DNA from: 66-474 sp036759545
GTDB lineage: Bacteria; Pseudomonadota; Gammaproteobacteria; Xanthomonadales; Rhodanobacteraceae
Assembly (NCBI GenBank): GCA_036759545.1
Contig: DAIOUL010000013.1
Coordinates: 1-43,970, forward strand
Length of the DNA: 43,970 nucleotides
Reading direction: 5' to 3'
Part shown: one piece after another, positions 15,995 to 22,820 of the stretch
How the letters are laid out: each line of letters opens with the position of its first letter
How positions within the stretch are numbered: position 1 is the stretch's first letter
The notes under the pieces: model-generated
What the model was told of the DNA's origin: nothing
The model's input: only the letters and a program-made list of their open reading frames with translations
Databases searched by the model: none
Program-made: the position numbers and the translations under genes

Positions 15995-17104
15995 ATGCCG
16001 ATCACGATTGCAGCCCTGCGCGAAGCCGACGCCAACGAGCGGCGCGTCGCCATCACGCCCGAGACCTCGAAGAAATACACTGCGCGTGGTTTGCGCGTGC
16101 TGCTGGAACGCGGCGCGGGCGAGCGCGCGGGATTTCGCGACGAGGCATATGCCGACGCGCAATGCGTGGCAGCGAACGAAGCGCTGGCTCAGGCCGACAT
16201 CCTGCTGTGCGTGCAGCCGCTGGAAGAAACACGTGCCGCAACGATGAAATCCGGTGCCCTGCTGGTCGGCCAGTTGCGCCCGCACGGCGCGGGCGAACGG
16301 CTGTCGCAATACGCGCAGCGGCAAATTACGGCGTTTTCATTGGAGCTATTGCCGCGGACTACGCGCGCGCAGGCGATGGACGTGCTGTCTTCGCAAGCCG
16401 CGGTCGCCGGTTACCGCGCGATGTTGATCGCGGCGGAAGCCGCGCCGAAATTCTTTCCGATGCTGACCACCGCCGCAGGCACGTTGCGGCCCTCGAAGGT
16501 GCTGGTGATCGGCGCGGGGGTGGCGGGATTGCAGGCAATCGCCACGGCGAAGCGGCTCGGCGCACAAGTCGAAGGTTTCGACGTGCGGCCGGAGACGCGC
16601 GAGCAGATCGAATCGTTGGGCGCGAAGTTTCTGGATCTCGGTGTCAGCGCTGCGGGAACGGGCGGTTATGCGCGCGAATTGACCGCCGAAGAGCGTGCGG
16701 CGCAGCAAGCAAAACTCGCCGAGCACTTGAAAACCGTGGACGTGATCGTTTCCACCGCCGCGGTGCCGGGCCGGCCCGCGCCAAAGATCATTTCTTCCGC
16801 GATGGTGGACGGCATGAAAGCCGGCGCGGTGATCGTGGACCTCGCCGCCGAAAGCGGCGGCAACTGCGAAGTCACGAAACCCGGTGAAACCATTGAGCAC
16901 AACGGCGTCAGCGTGATCGGTCCACTGAACCTGCCGTCCGGCGCACCGCTGCACGCATCGGAAATGTACGCGCGCAACCTGGCCAATTTCGCCGAGCTGC
17001 TGGTGAAGGACGATACGGTGAAACCCGACTTCGAAGACGAACTGGTGGCGAAGTCGTGCGTGGTGCGGGATGGTCGAGTAGGCAGCGCTTACGATCTGCC
17101 TTGA
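15995..17104 (+). CDS. pntAA: NAD(P) transhydrogenase alpha subunit part 1 (NAD(H)-binding domain I)
   Basis: The soluble dI component of the proton-translocating transhydrogenase, which passes hydride between NAD(H) and NADP(H). The 369-aa protein shows the alanine dehydrogenase/PntA N-terminus (READANERRVAITPET), the Rossmann block VLVIGAGVAGLQAIATAKRLGA with the acidic FDVRP at the end of the strand (NAD preference), RELTAEERA and the MKAGAVIVDLAAESGGNCE segment. It ends before any membrane helix, so the organism uses the split alpha subunit. AAGGAGCCCCGACG supplies a good ribosome binding site. The partner subunits pntAB and pntB are about 1.8 kb downstream, separated by an opposite-strand operon. 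Confidence 0.95.
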   Translation: MPITIAALREADANERRVAITPETSKKYTARGLRVLLERGAGERAGFRDEAYADAQCVAANEALAQADILLCVQPLEETRAATMKSGALLVGQLRPHGAGERLSQYAQRQITAFSLELLPRTTRAQAMDVLSSQAAVAGYRAMLIAAEAAPKFFPMLTTAAGTLRPSKVLVIGAGVAGLQAIATAKRLGAQVEGFDVRPETREQIESLGAKFLDLGVSAAGTGGYARELTAEERAAQQAKLAEHLKTVDVIVSTAAVPGRPAPKIISSAMVDGMKAGAVIVDLAAESGGNCEVTKPGETIEHNGVSVIGPLNLPSGAPLHASEMYARNLANFAELLVKDDTVKPDFEDELVAKSCVVRDGRVGSAYDLP

Positions 17105-17125
17105 ATGGCAGATCGTGCTGCCTAC
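17078..17125 (+). terminator. Long hairpin over the pntAA stop codon
   Basis: The arms at 17078-17100 and 17107-17125 pair as GTAGGCAGC...CGATCTGCC with GGCAGATCG...GCTGCCTAC, with a small bulge in the first arm and a TTGAAT loop that contains the TGA stop. There is no T run, so simple intrinsic termination is doubtful; it may protect or end the pntAA mRNA and may be part of an intergenic repeat. Confidence 0.55.
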
Positions 17126-17173
17126 GAGGGTGAGGCATGGATGCCGATCGGAAAGAGCACCATGGAAGGTTGC

Positions 17174-17205
17174 TTGCCGGCGGTCGCGCGCAGGCGCGCT
17201 CCTAC
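17174..17205. repeat. REP-like element (GCGCGCAGGCGCGCTCCTAC type)
   Basis: The sequence TCGCGCGCAGGCGCGCTCCTAC, with a self-complementary GCGCGC/GCGCGC core, is found here and again at 39275-39346 as an inverted pair. It matches the general form of REP elements known from Pseudomonas and Xanthomonadales (TAGGAGCGNGCNTGCNCGCGA). It lies between the convergent pntAA and DUF3106-like genes. Confidence 0.7.
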
Positions 17206-17212
17206 AATAGCA

Positions 17213-17728
17213 TCAATGCCCGCGCGGCGGCCGCTTCGGTTCCGGCTGGCCGCTGCGCAGCCACTGCTGACGCTGCTGCGGATTCGCATTGCGCCATTGC
17301 TCGCGCAGCGCGCGGCGTTGCTCGGGCGGCAGCGACTGGAATTGCTGAAAGGCCTGCTTGACCTTGGCGCGCTCTTGCGGCGACATCTGCTTGAAGGCGC
17401 GCATGTTCTGGCGCAGTTGATCGCGCTGCTGCGGCGTCATGTTCGCCCAGCGTTGCAGGCGATCGCGGATTTGCTGCTGTTTCTCCGGCGGCAGCGCCGC
17501 CCAGCGTTGCGCATTGCCGGCGAGCTGCTGCTGCCGCTGTGAAGGCAACTGGTTCCATTGATCGTGCAGCGGCGCGAGCTGCGCTTGTTGTTGCGGTGAC
17601 AGCGCGTTCCATTCGACCGGCGTTTCCGGGGTGGCAGACGGTGCGGATTGCGCGTGCGCCAGCAGCGGCGCGCCGAACAACAGCGCACCGGCAAGCAGCA
17701 TTGCACGCGCGGGCCGCAGAGGATTCAT
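17213..17728 (-). CDS. Secreted Gln-rich protein, DUF3106-like
   Basis: A 171-aa exported protein: signal peptide 1-28 (ends AHAQ), then a helical, glutamine/arginine-rich region with a repeating unit of about 22-24 residues (LPPEKQQQIRDRLQRWANMT, then MSPQERAKVKQAFQQFQS, then LPPEQRRALREQW), each starting with a turn L/M-x-P-x-x-R/K. This is the pattern of DUF3106 proteins, which often sit downstream of a sigma factor and its partner. Periplasmic and of unknown function; resembles Spy/CpxP-like helical proteins in composition only. Its ATG overlaps the stop of the upstream gene (ATGA). Confidence 0.78.
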   Translation of the reverse strand: MNPLRPARAMLLAGALLFGAPLLAHAQSAPSATPETPVEWNALSPQQQAQLAPLHDQWNQLPSQRQQQLAGNAQRWAALPPEKQQQIRDRLQRWANMTPQQRDQLRQNMRAFKQMSPQERAKVKQAFQQFQSLPPEQRRALREQWRNANPQQRQQWLRSGQPEPKRPPRGH

Positions 17729-18132
17729 TGCCGGCCTCCCCGCGGCTGCGCGCGTGATTGCGGCTGCTGCGCCAGCCATTGGTAGAAATCCAGATTCTGG
17801 TAAAGATCGAGTTGCTGCGCGTCGGCATCCAGGGGAAGTTCCGCATCGTGGACCGCTCCGGCTTGTTCGTGCGAAGCGGTCGGAGTTCCCATCGGTTGCG
17901 GCTTGAACCACACCACCCCGATCACCAACGCGCACGCCGCCACCGCGCCGGCCGCGGGCAGCCAGATCGCGCGCCGCGGACGATGATCTTTTGCGGTCAG
18001 CGCTTTACGACGCGCAGCCACGAGTTTCGCGCGCGTGCGCGAATCGACGTGTTCGCAGGCGTGCTCGTGCAGCGCGCGCGCGCGCCGCATCAGTTCGAGT
18101 TCGATGTCGCGATTTTCGGGCGAGGTGTTCAT
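17725..18132 (-). CDS. Single-pass membrane protein, probable anti-sigma-type partner
   Basis: A 135-aa protein: an N-terminal cytoplasmic helical part of about 55 residues (ELELMRRARALHEHACEHVDSRTRAKLVAARRK split over two helices), one membrane helix at about 57-77, and a periplasmic tail ending in a Gln/Arg-rich stretch. There is no zinc-binding HxxxCxxC motif. Its place, overlapping ATGA with the sigma factor on one side and with the DUF3106-like gene on the other, suggests an anti-sigma or membrane sensor role; this is inferred from context. It may belong to DUF3619, but I am not sure. Confidence 0.65.
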   Translation of the reverse strand: MNTSPENRDIELELMRRARALHEHACEHVDSRTRAKLVAARRKALTAKDHRPRRAIWLPAAGAVAACALVIGVVWFKPQPMGTPTASHEQAGAVHDAELPLDADAQQLDLYQNLDFYQWLAQQPQSRAQPRGGRQ

Positions 18133-18773
18133 CGCCATTCCTCCAGTTGTCCCCGCAACGAATCCAGTGCGCGAGAGAGATGCGTTTTCACGCTGCCTTC
18201 CGAGCAGCCCATCGCGCGCGCGGTATCGGCCACGTCCAAGCCTTCCAGCACGCGCAGCAGGAACGCCTGCTGCTGACGCCGCGGCAACTTGCGGATTGCC
18301 GCCGACATGGCCGCATGCGCCCGCCTCGACACATATGCACGTGCAGGATCCGGACCGGGATCCGGTGCATCCCAGGCCGGCAGCTCGTCGCCGTCCTCGT
18401 CCAGCCGCGCGCGCCCGGTCCACATCAGGATGCGATTGCGCACCGCGCGCCGCCGCTGCAGGTCGGTGATCCGGCGGCGCAGGATGCCCCAGAACAGCAG
18501 CGGCCATTCCTCAGGCCGTTTGCCGCCGTAATGATGTACCAGCCGCAGCATCGCGTCCTGCACCGCATCCAGCGCCTCGTCGGCATCGCCCAGCGCGGTC
18601 TCGGCCACGCGCCAGGCGCGGCGCTCGATCGAGGCGAGAAACTCCTCGATTCCGCGTGCGGCCGGACGCGCCGCGTCCAACGGCACCTCCGTCAGCGCGG
18701 TTTCCGCGAGGCTCACTTCGACGGCACCCGCGAATCGACCTTGTCCGTCCACGTCATCGCCGATCCTTTGCAT
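18129..18773 (-). CDS. RNA polymerase sigma-70 family factor (ECF-like)
   Basis: A 214-aa sigma factor with region 2 (DADEALDAVQDAMLRLVHHYGGKRPEEW split around the core, then LLFWGILRRRITDLQRRRAVRNR, a DNA-melting type 2.3/2.4 segment) and region 4 (RKLPRRQQQAFLLRVLEGLDVADTARAMG, with helix-turn-helix CSEGSVKTHLSRAL). A Pro/Asp-rich linker of about 35 residues joins them. The start is uncertain: ATG 18773 (MQRIGDD) is taken, and a GTG within the next 25 codons is possible. First of three coupled genes. The divergent promoter region is shared with pntAB. Confidence 0.9.
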   Translation of the reverse strand: MQRIGDDVDGQGRFAGAVEVSLAETALTEVPLDAARPAARGIEEFLASIERRAWRVAETALGDADEALDAVQDAMLRLVHHYGGKRPEEWPLLFWGILRRRITDLQRRRAVRNRILMWTGRARLDEDGDELPAWDAPDPGPDPARAYVSRRAHAAMSAAIRKLPRRQQQAFLLRVLEGLDVADTARAMGCSEGSVKTHLSRALDSLRGQLEEWR

Positions 18774-18876
18774 GCACTTGTCCGGTAGAACGCTCGAACG
18801 CGGCAGAGGTTGACTTCCGACGCAGCCGCCGCGGCATCCCGTATCATGCGCCGATCCGTCGGTTCGGGGTAAACAG

Positions 18877-19203
18877 ATGATTACCGGCTTTCTGGCGCTG
18901 TACATCTTCATGCTGGCCGCGTTCACCGGTTACGAGATCATCGCCCGCGTGCCGGTAATCCTGCACACGCCGTTGATGTCGGGTTCCAATTTTGTGCACG
19001 GAATCGTGCTGGTGGGCGCGATGGTGGCCCTGGGGCACGCGACCACGACTGCCGAAATCACGATCGGCGTGATCGCCGTGCTGTTGTCCGCCGGCAACGT
19101 CGCCGGCGGCTACGTGGTGACCGAACGGATGCTGGAGATGTTCAAGACCAGCAAGACCGGTGCAGGAAGCACCGGCCCCGGACAGCACAAGGACGTGCGT
19201 TGA
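18877..19203 (+). CDS. pntAB: NAD(P) transhydrogenase alpha subunit part 2 (membrane domain)
   Basis: The short membrane component (108 aa) of the split alpha subunit. Three to four hydrophobic helices are visible: GFLALYIFMLAAFTGYEII, then the GIVLVGAMVALGHA region and ITIGVIAVLLSAGNVAGGYVVTERML, the last being the conserved helix of proton-channel domain II. It is followed 82 bp later by pntB. Although it belongs functionally with pntAA, it is separated from it by the sigma-factor operon and so must have its own promoter in 18774-18876. TATCAT at 18842-18847 is a possible -10, without a convincing -35. Confidence 0.93.
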   Translation: MITGFLALYIFMLAAFTGYEIIARVPVILHTPLMSGSNFVHGIVLVGAMVALGHATTTAEITIGVIAVLLSAGNVAGGYVVTERMLEMFKTSKTGAGSTGPGQHKDVR

Positions 19204-19228
19204 TCCGGGGCCCATTCGCCATCCATGG

Positions 19229-19263
19229 CACTGGATTCCGGCCAGTCCATGGCCGGAGTGACG
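19229..19263. repeat. REP-like palindrome between pntAB and pntB
   Basis: CACTGGATTCCGGCCA, a GTCCA loop and TGGCCGGAGTGACGA form a stem of 8 perfect pairs (19237-19244 with 19250-19257). The TGGATTCCNGCC...GGCCGGANTGACG layout is that of a common intergenic repeat of gammaproteobacteria. It could attenuate or stabilise the pntAB-pntB message. Confidence 0.6.
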
Positions 19264-19285
19264 AGTTTATCGTTGGGGAGTATCG

Positions 19286-20767
19286 ATGACCTTGCCGTCA
19301 TTCATGTCAACCATCGTCGAAGCGGTCTATTTCATCGCCGCGGTACTTTTCATCTGGGGCCTGAAACGCATGAGCTCGCCGCGCACCGCGCGGCGCGGCA
19401 TCGTCTGGGCCGGCATCGGCATGGCCGCTGCGATCGGGGTGACGTTTTTCCTGCCGGGTTTGCACAACCTCGTGCCGATGGCGATCGCCATCGTGGTCGG
19501 CGTCGTGCTGTCGTGGATTGTCGGCCGGCGCGTGGCGATGACCGCGATGCCGCAGATGGTCGCGCTTTTCAACGGCATGGGCGGCGGCGCGGCGGCGGCG
19601 ATCGGTGCGGTGGAGCTGATCAAGTTCAATGCGGCACTGCTGGCGGCGAATACATTGGTGCCGAATACCTATCCGATCCAGCCGGAAGCCTGGGCCGCGC
19701 AAACTGCGGCGCATCTGAGCGCCGTCGAACTGGTACTGGCATTTCTGGGCGTGCTGATCGGCGCGGTGTCGTTCACCGGCTCGCTGATCGCTTTCGCGAA
19801 ACTGCAGGGCTGGATGGATCGCCGCTTTGTTTTTCCGTTGCAACGCTTCGTCAATCTCGCGATCTTCCTCGGCGCGATCGTTTGCGGTGCGGTAGCGCTG
19901 GTCGCCGGAATCGAAGGACACGCGTTCGCGTGGGGATTGCTGATCGCCTTCATCGTGCTGTCGCTGGTGTTCGGTGTCGCGATGACACTGCCGATCGGCG
20001 GCGCCGACATGCCGGTGGTGATCTCGATGTACAACGCCTTCACCGGCTTGGCGGTGGCATTCGAAGGTTTCGTCCTGCAGAACGAGGCGATGATCATCGC
20101 CGGCATGGTGGTCGGCGCGGCCGGCACCTTGCTGACGCAGTTGATGGCGAAGGCCATGAACCGCTCGCTCGCCAATGTGCTCTTCGGGAATTTCGGCGGT
20201 GGTGGCGGCGAAGCGCAGGAGATCGGCGGCTCGTTGAAACCGATCGACGCCGCGGACGCCGCGGTGATGATGGCTTATGCCGAACGCGTGGCGATCGTAC
20301 CCGGTTACGGCATGGCGGTGGCGCAGGCGCAGCACAAGATCTGGGAATTTGCCAAGCTGCTGATCGATCGCGGCGTCAAGGTGAAATTCGCGATCCATCC
20401 GGTCGCGGGACGCATGCCGGGACACATGAACGTGCTGCTCGCCGAAGCCGGCGTGCCCTACGACCTGATCGCCGACATGGACGACATCAATCCGGAATTT
20501 CCCAACACCGACGTCGCGCTGGTGATCGGCGCCAACGACGTGGTGAATCCAGTGGCCAAGACCGATCCCAATTCGCCGATCTACGGCATGCCTATCCTCG
20601 ATGTCGCGTCGTGCAAGAACGTGATTGTGATCAAGCGCGGCAGGGGCAAGGGTTTCGCCGGCATCGAGAACGCGCTGTTCTACGCCGACAACACGCGCAT
20701 GTTGTACGGCGACGGTCAGGCCGCTGCGAATGAGTTGATTCAGGGACTGAAGGCGCTGGATGCGTGA
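19286..20767 (+). CDS. pntB: NAD(P) transhydrogenase beta subunit
   Basis: The membrane and NADP(H)-binding subunit (493 aa). The first 290 or so residues carry about eight or nine hydrophobic helices of domain II, with the conserved LFNGMGGGAAAAIGA and MPVVISMYNAFTGLAVAFEGF segments. The C-terminal domain III (about 310-493) has VPGYGMAVAQAQHKIWE, HPVAGRMPGHMNVLLAEA, ADMDDINPEFPNTDVALVIGANDVVNP and IKRGRGKGFAG, the NADP-binding signatures. TTGGGGAG precedes the ATG. It uses the proton gradient to drive NADPH formation. It is followed by the dispersed repeat at 20777. Confidence 0.96.
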   Translation: MTLPSFMSTIVEAVYFIAAVLFIWGLKRMSSPRTARRGIVWAGIGMAAAIGVTFFLPGLHNLVPMAIAIVVGVVLSWIVGRRVAMTAMPQMVALFNGMGGGAAAAIGAVELIKFNAALLAANTLVPNTYPIQPEAWAAQTAAHLSAVELVLAFLGVLIGAVSFTGSLIAFAKLQGWMDRRFVFPLQRFVNLAIFLGAIVCGAVALVAGIEGHAFAWGLLIAFIVLSLVFGVAMTLPIGGADMPVVISMYNAFTGLAVAFEGFVLQNEAMIIAGMVVGAAGTLLTQLMAKAMNRSLANVLFGNFGGGGGEAQEIGGSLKPIDAADAAVMMAYAERVAIVPGYGMAVAQAQHKIWEFAKLLIDRGVKVKFAIHPVAGRMPGHMNVLLAEAGVPYDLIADMDDINPEFPNTDVALVIGANDVVNPVAKTDPNSPIYGMPILDVASCKNVIVIKRGRGKGFAGIENALFYADNTRMLYGDGQAAANELIQGLKALDA

Positions 20768-20776
20768 GCAGCAGAC

Positions 20777-20864
20777 GCGCAAGCATCCGTCCCTGGAGCG
20801 ATGTTCCAGTCGGCATCCTGCCTCCTCCTCCGCGGCCGCACGCGATGCCATTCAAGGCACCGCG
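20777..20864. repeat. Dispersed intergenic repeat, copy B
   Basis: Homologous to 61-148: GCAAGCATCCGTCC, the exact core CGGCATCCTGCCTC, then a terminal hairpin (20841-20849 with 20856-20864, loop ATTCAA) in which one A/C position becomes unpaired and the inner GCC/GGC pairs replace GCG/CGC of copy A. It ends exactly at the stop codon of the convergent membrane protein gene, filling the gap after pntB. Confidence 0.7.
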
Positions 20865-21317
20865 TCAGCGCGGCCGCGTGGACCAGGCCGCGATGATCGC
20901 GGCGGCCGCATAGACGATGATGCTCAGCGGCGATAAACCCAATTCCGCAACCTCCAGCGTGAACGCCGCGCCACCCAGATGCCAGGCTTCCGAAAACGAA
21001 GCGCCGGTGACGGCACTGATGCGCGCGATCGCGTCCAGGCATTCCGCATAGGCGCCGGCCAGCAGCACGGCGGCCGCGACGAACAACTGTGCAAGGGGAA
21101 CGCGCAGACTGCCGCTGGCGCGCAGCACCCACGCCAGAACCGGCGCTCCGATCAGCATCGGCCAGCAGGGCGACATGCGCCCGAACAGCGAAATCAATCC
21201 GATCACCGCACCGAGCGCCAGCGCGCAGACCACGATCGCGAACAGCGACAACAGAAACTGGACGACGCGCGCGATCGTCGAAGTGCGGACCTCGTCTTGA
21301 GTGGAAGCGTCGTTCAT
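20865..21317 (-). CDS. Four-helix membrane protein of unknown function
   Basis: A 150-aa protein with hydrophobic segments at about 20-45 (VVQFLLSLFAIVVCALALG), 50-66, 76-95 (LAQLFVAAAVLLAGAYA) and 125-145 (LGLSPLSIIVYAAAAIIAAW), and short polar ends. I recognise no family. It is divergent from sufT with only 38 bp between the two start codons, so the promoters must overlap or face through each other's genes. Confidence 0.6.
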   Translation of the reverse strand: MNDASTQDEVRTSTIARVVQFLLSLFAIVVCALALGAVIGLISLFGRMSPCWPMLIGAPVLAWVLRASGSLRVPLAQLFVAAAVLLAGAYAECLDAIARISAVTGASFSEAWHLGGAAFTLEVAELGLSPLSIIVYAAAAIIAAWSTRPR

Positions 21318-21355
21318 CGGATGTATGGCGCAACGCGACGCGCGATAATAGCGTG

Positions 21356-21913
21356 ATGAGTGGATTCAGCCCCAGCAGCGAACCCTTCACCCTCGCGCGC
21401 GATTGCCCGGCGATCCTGGTGCCGCAGGGCGACGAGGTCGTGCTGCCGGCGGGCCAGGCCGGTTACATCACGCAGGCGCTGGGCGGCAGTTTCACCGTGT
21501 ACGTCGACGGCAATCTGTTCCGCATCGCCGGGAAAGATGCCGATGCGCTCGGCAAGCAGCCACCCGAACCGATCACGCTGCCTGACAATGCCGCTGACGA
21601 AGACGTCGAGCGCGCGGTATGGCAGCAATTGCGCACCTGCTTCGATCCCGAGATTCCGGTCAACGTGGTGGATCTGGGCCTGGTGTACGACGTTAGCCTC
21701 GAGCACAGGGCCGACAACCAACGCGCGGTGTACGTCAAGATGACGCTGACAGCGCCCGGCTGCGGCATGGGCGACATTCTCGTCGACGACGTGCGCAGCA
21801 AGCTGGAGATGATCCCCACCATCGAGGAAGCCGACGTGGATCTGGTGTTCGATCCGCCGTGGAATCACTCGATGATGTCGGACGCGGCGAAGCTGGAAAC
21901 CGGCATGCTGTAG
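21356..21913 (+). CDS. sufT: Putative Fe-S cluster assembly protein SufT
   Basis: A 185-aa protein linked to iron-sulfur cluster maturation. The N-terminal part (about 1-75) contains LPAGQAGYITQALGGSFTVYVDGNLFRI, and the C-terminal part is a DUF59/MIP18 domain with CFDPEIPVNVVDLGLVYDV, LTAPGCGMGD (the conserved cysteine) and VFDPPWN. This two-part layout is that of SufT. No suf operon lies in the window, so it is stand-alone here. Start ATG 21356 gives the usual length. Confidence 0.9.
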   Translation: MSGFSPSSEPFTLARDCPAILVPQGDEVVLPAGQAGYITQALGGSFTVYVDGNLFRIAGKDADALGKQPPEPITLPDNAADEDVERAVWQQLRTCFDPEIPVNVVDLGLVYDVSLEHRADNQRAVYVKMTLTAPGCGMGDILVDDVRSKLEMIPTIEEADVDLVFDPPWNHSMMSDAAKLETGML

Positions 21914-22005
21914 ATCGAATTCCGGGCAGCGGCTCCATACTCAGACGTCGCTCCGGCGTCTCCGCGATGGGTATGATTTTCACGGCGACTGTTTCGGGGG
22001 AATCC

Positions 22006-22428
22006 ATGCGTTTCCGCTTCTATGCCCTGTTCGGGATACTGTTTCTGTTCTGCCTCATCGTCGATCTGCTGACGTTCGGCGGCTTGGCGCGTGAGTCGGG
22101 CGTCGGCACGGCAATCGCGCAGTCCGCGCGCGCCGAAGCGCCGCTGATGCATACCTACGTCGTGCTCGGAAGGCCGATCGCGGCCGCCATGCCGGCCCTG
22201 AACACCGCCGGGCAAAGCATCGCGGATGCGGCATTCGGCGATGCGTATTCGCAAATCGCGGCGACTCCGGATGCCGCCGTGGATCTGCTGTTCTCGGCCT
22301 CGCTGGGCCCGCTGCGCGCACTGCTGGTGTTGTGTTACTGGGGCGCGCCGATTCTGCTGGTGCTGGCGATCCTCGCGTGGATATTCCGCACGCGCCGTAC
22401 GCACCTGATCAAGTCGGCGCGGCGCTGA
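22006..22428 (+). CDS. Small membrane protein of unknown function
   Basis: A 140-aa protein with a strong hydrophobic N-terminal helix (FRFYALFGILFLFCLIVDLL) that could be a signal anchor, a periplasmic-looking middle part of about 70 residues rich in Ala, and a second helix near the C-terminus (ILLVLAILAWIF) followed by a basic tail. GGGGGAATCC before the ATG supports the start at 22006 rather than the in-frame ATG at 21967. No family recognised. It is followed at once by two hairpins. Confidence 0.62.
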   Translation: MRFRFYALFGILFLFCLIVDLLTFGGLARESGVGTAIAQSARAEAPLMHTYVVLGRPIAAAMPALNTAGQSIADAAFGDAYSQIAATPDAAVDLLFSASLGPLRALLVLCYWGAPILLVLAILAWIFRTRRTHLIKSARR

Positions 22429-22477
22429 AGGAAACTCTGATTCATCAGGGTTTCCTTGCGGCACATGGACGTGCCGC
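22428..22477 (+). terminator. Double hairpin after the small membrane protein gene
   Basis: AAGGAAACTCTGA and TCAGGGTTTCCTT form a 13-bp stem with one mismatch and a TTCA loop (22428-22457), starting on the last base of the stop codon. A second stem, GCGGCAC/GTGCCGC with a 6-base loop, follows at 22458-22477. The T content of the first 3' arm may aid termination. Downstream, 22478-22578 shows nothing I can assign. Confidence 0.55.
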
Positions 22478-22578
22478 GCGCAAATCAAGCACGACTCAGC
22501 CTCTTGTGCTTTCCCAAAATCCGTACGTCGCCGAACGGTTGCATTCTTGAAATCGGAACTCACGGAAGAATTCTGTGT

Positions 22579-22820
22579 GGTGCGTCGCAGCGTGCGCAAA
22601 GTTTTCAGCGCTGCTAAGTTGCCGGGACTTCCGGTCCGAGGACGCCGGCAGTAAACCGCGACGGGGAGCATTCGCTTCGCCACCCACTTTGAAGCCCAGG
22701 ATGCGGTGCCACGATGCCTGGCAGCGGTAGGGGTGTATCGCGGAAATCTTTCAGTCGTCACGCGTGACGCGGCCGCACGGTGCGGTCGCGTGTTCATTCC
22801 ATCTGATGGAGAGTTTCGCG
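22579..22820 (+). promoter_or_regulatory. Conserved 5' leader of S53 peptidase 1 (leader type I)
   Basis: Shares ordered blocks with the region before S53 peptidase 2. Block 1 is GGTGCGTCGCAGCGTGCG (22579-22596), exact in both. A TGCTAAGTT (TGCTAGGTT in the other) about 20 bp later could be an extended -10. Next come a GAGGNCGCCGG...CCGCGACG block and a GGTGCCACG block, then TCGCGGAAATCTTTCAGTCG at 22738 continuing to CACGCG at 22764. A GC hairpin follows (22768-22776 with 22782-22790) about 30 nt before the ATG. GGAGAG is the ribosome binding site. A long untranslated leader with possible regulatory structure is inferred from the conservation between two non-coding stretches. Confidence 0.5.

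Noticed and set aside
18806..18850. A sigma-70 promoter TTGACT...TATCAT before pntAB
   Set aside because: The two elements are 26 bp apart, too far for a sigma-70 promoter; the -10-like TATCAT alone is mentioned under pntAB as weak.
19307..20851. A 514-codon open frame on the minus strand
   Set aside because: Antisense shadow of pntB.
22579..22820. A cyclic-di-GMP (GEMM) riboswitch in the S53-1 leader
   Set aside because: I looked for the conserved GEMM core and tetraloop-receptor sequences and could not find them; only loose resemblance of short GC-rich pieces.
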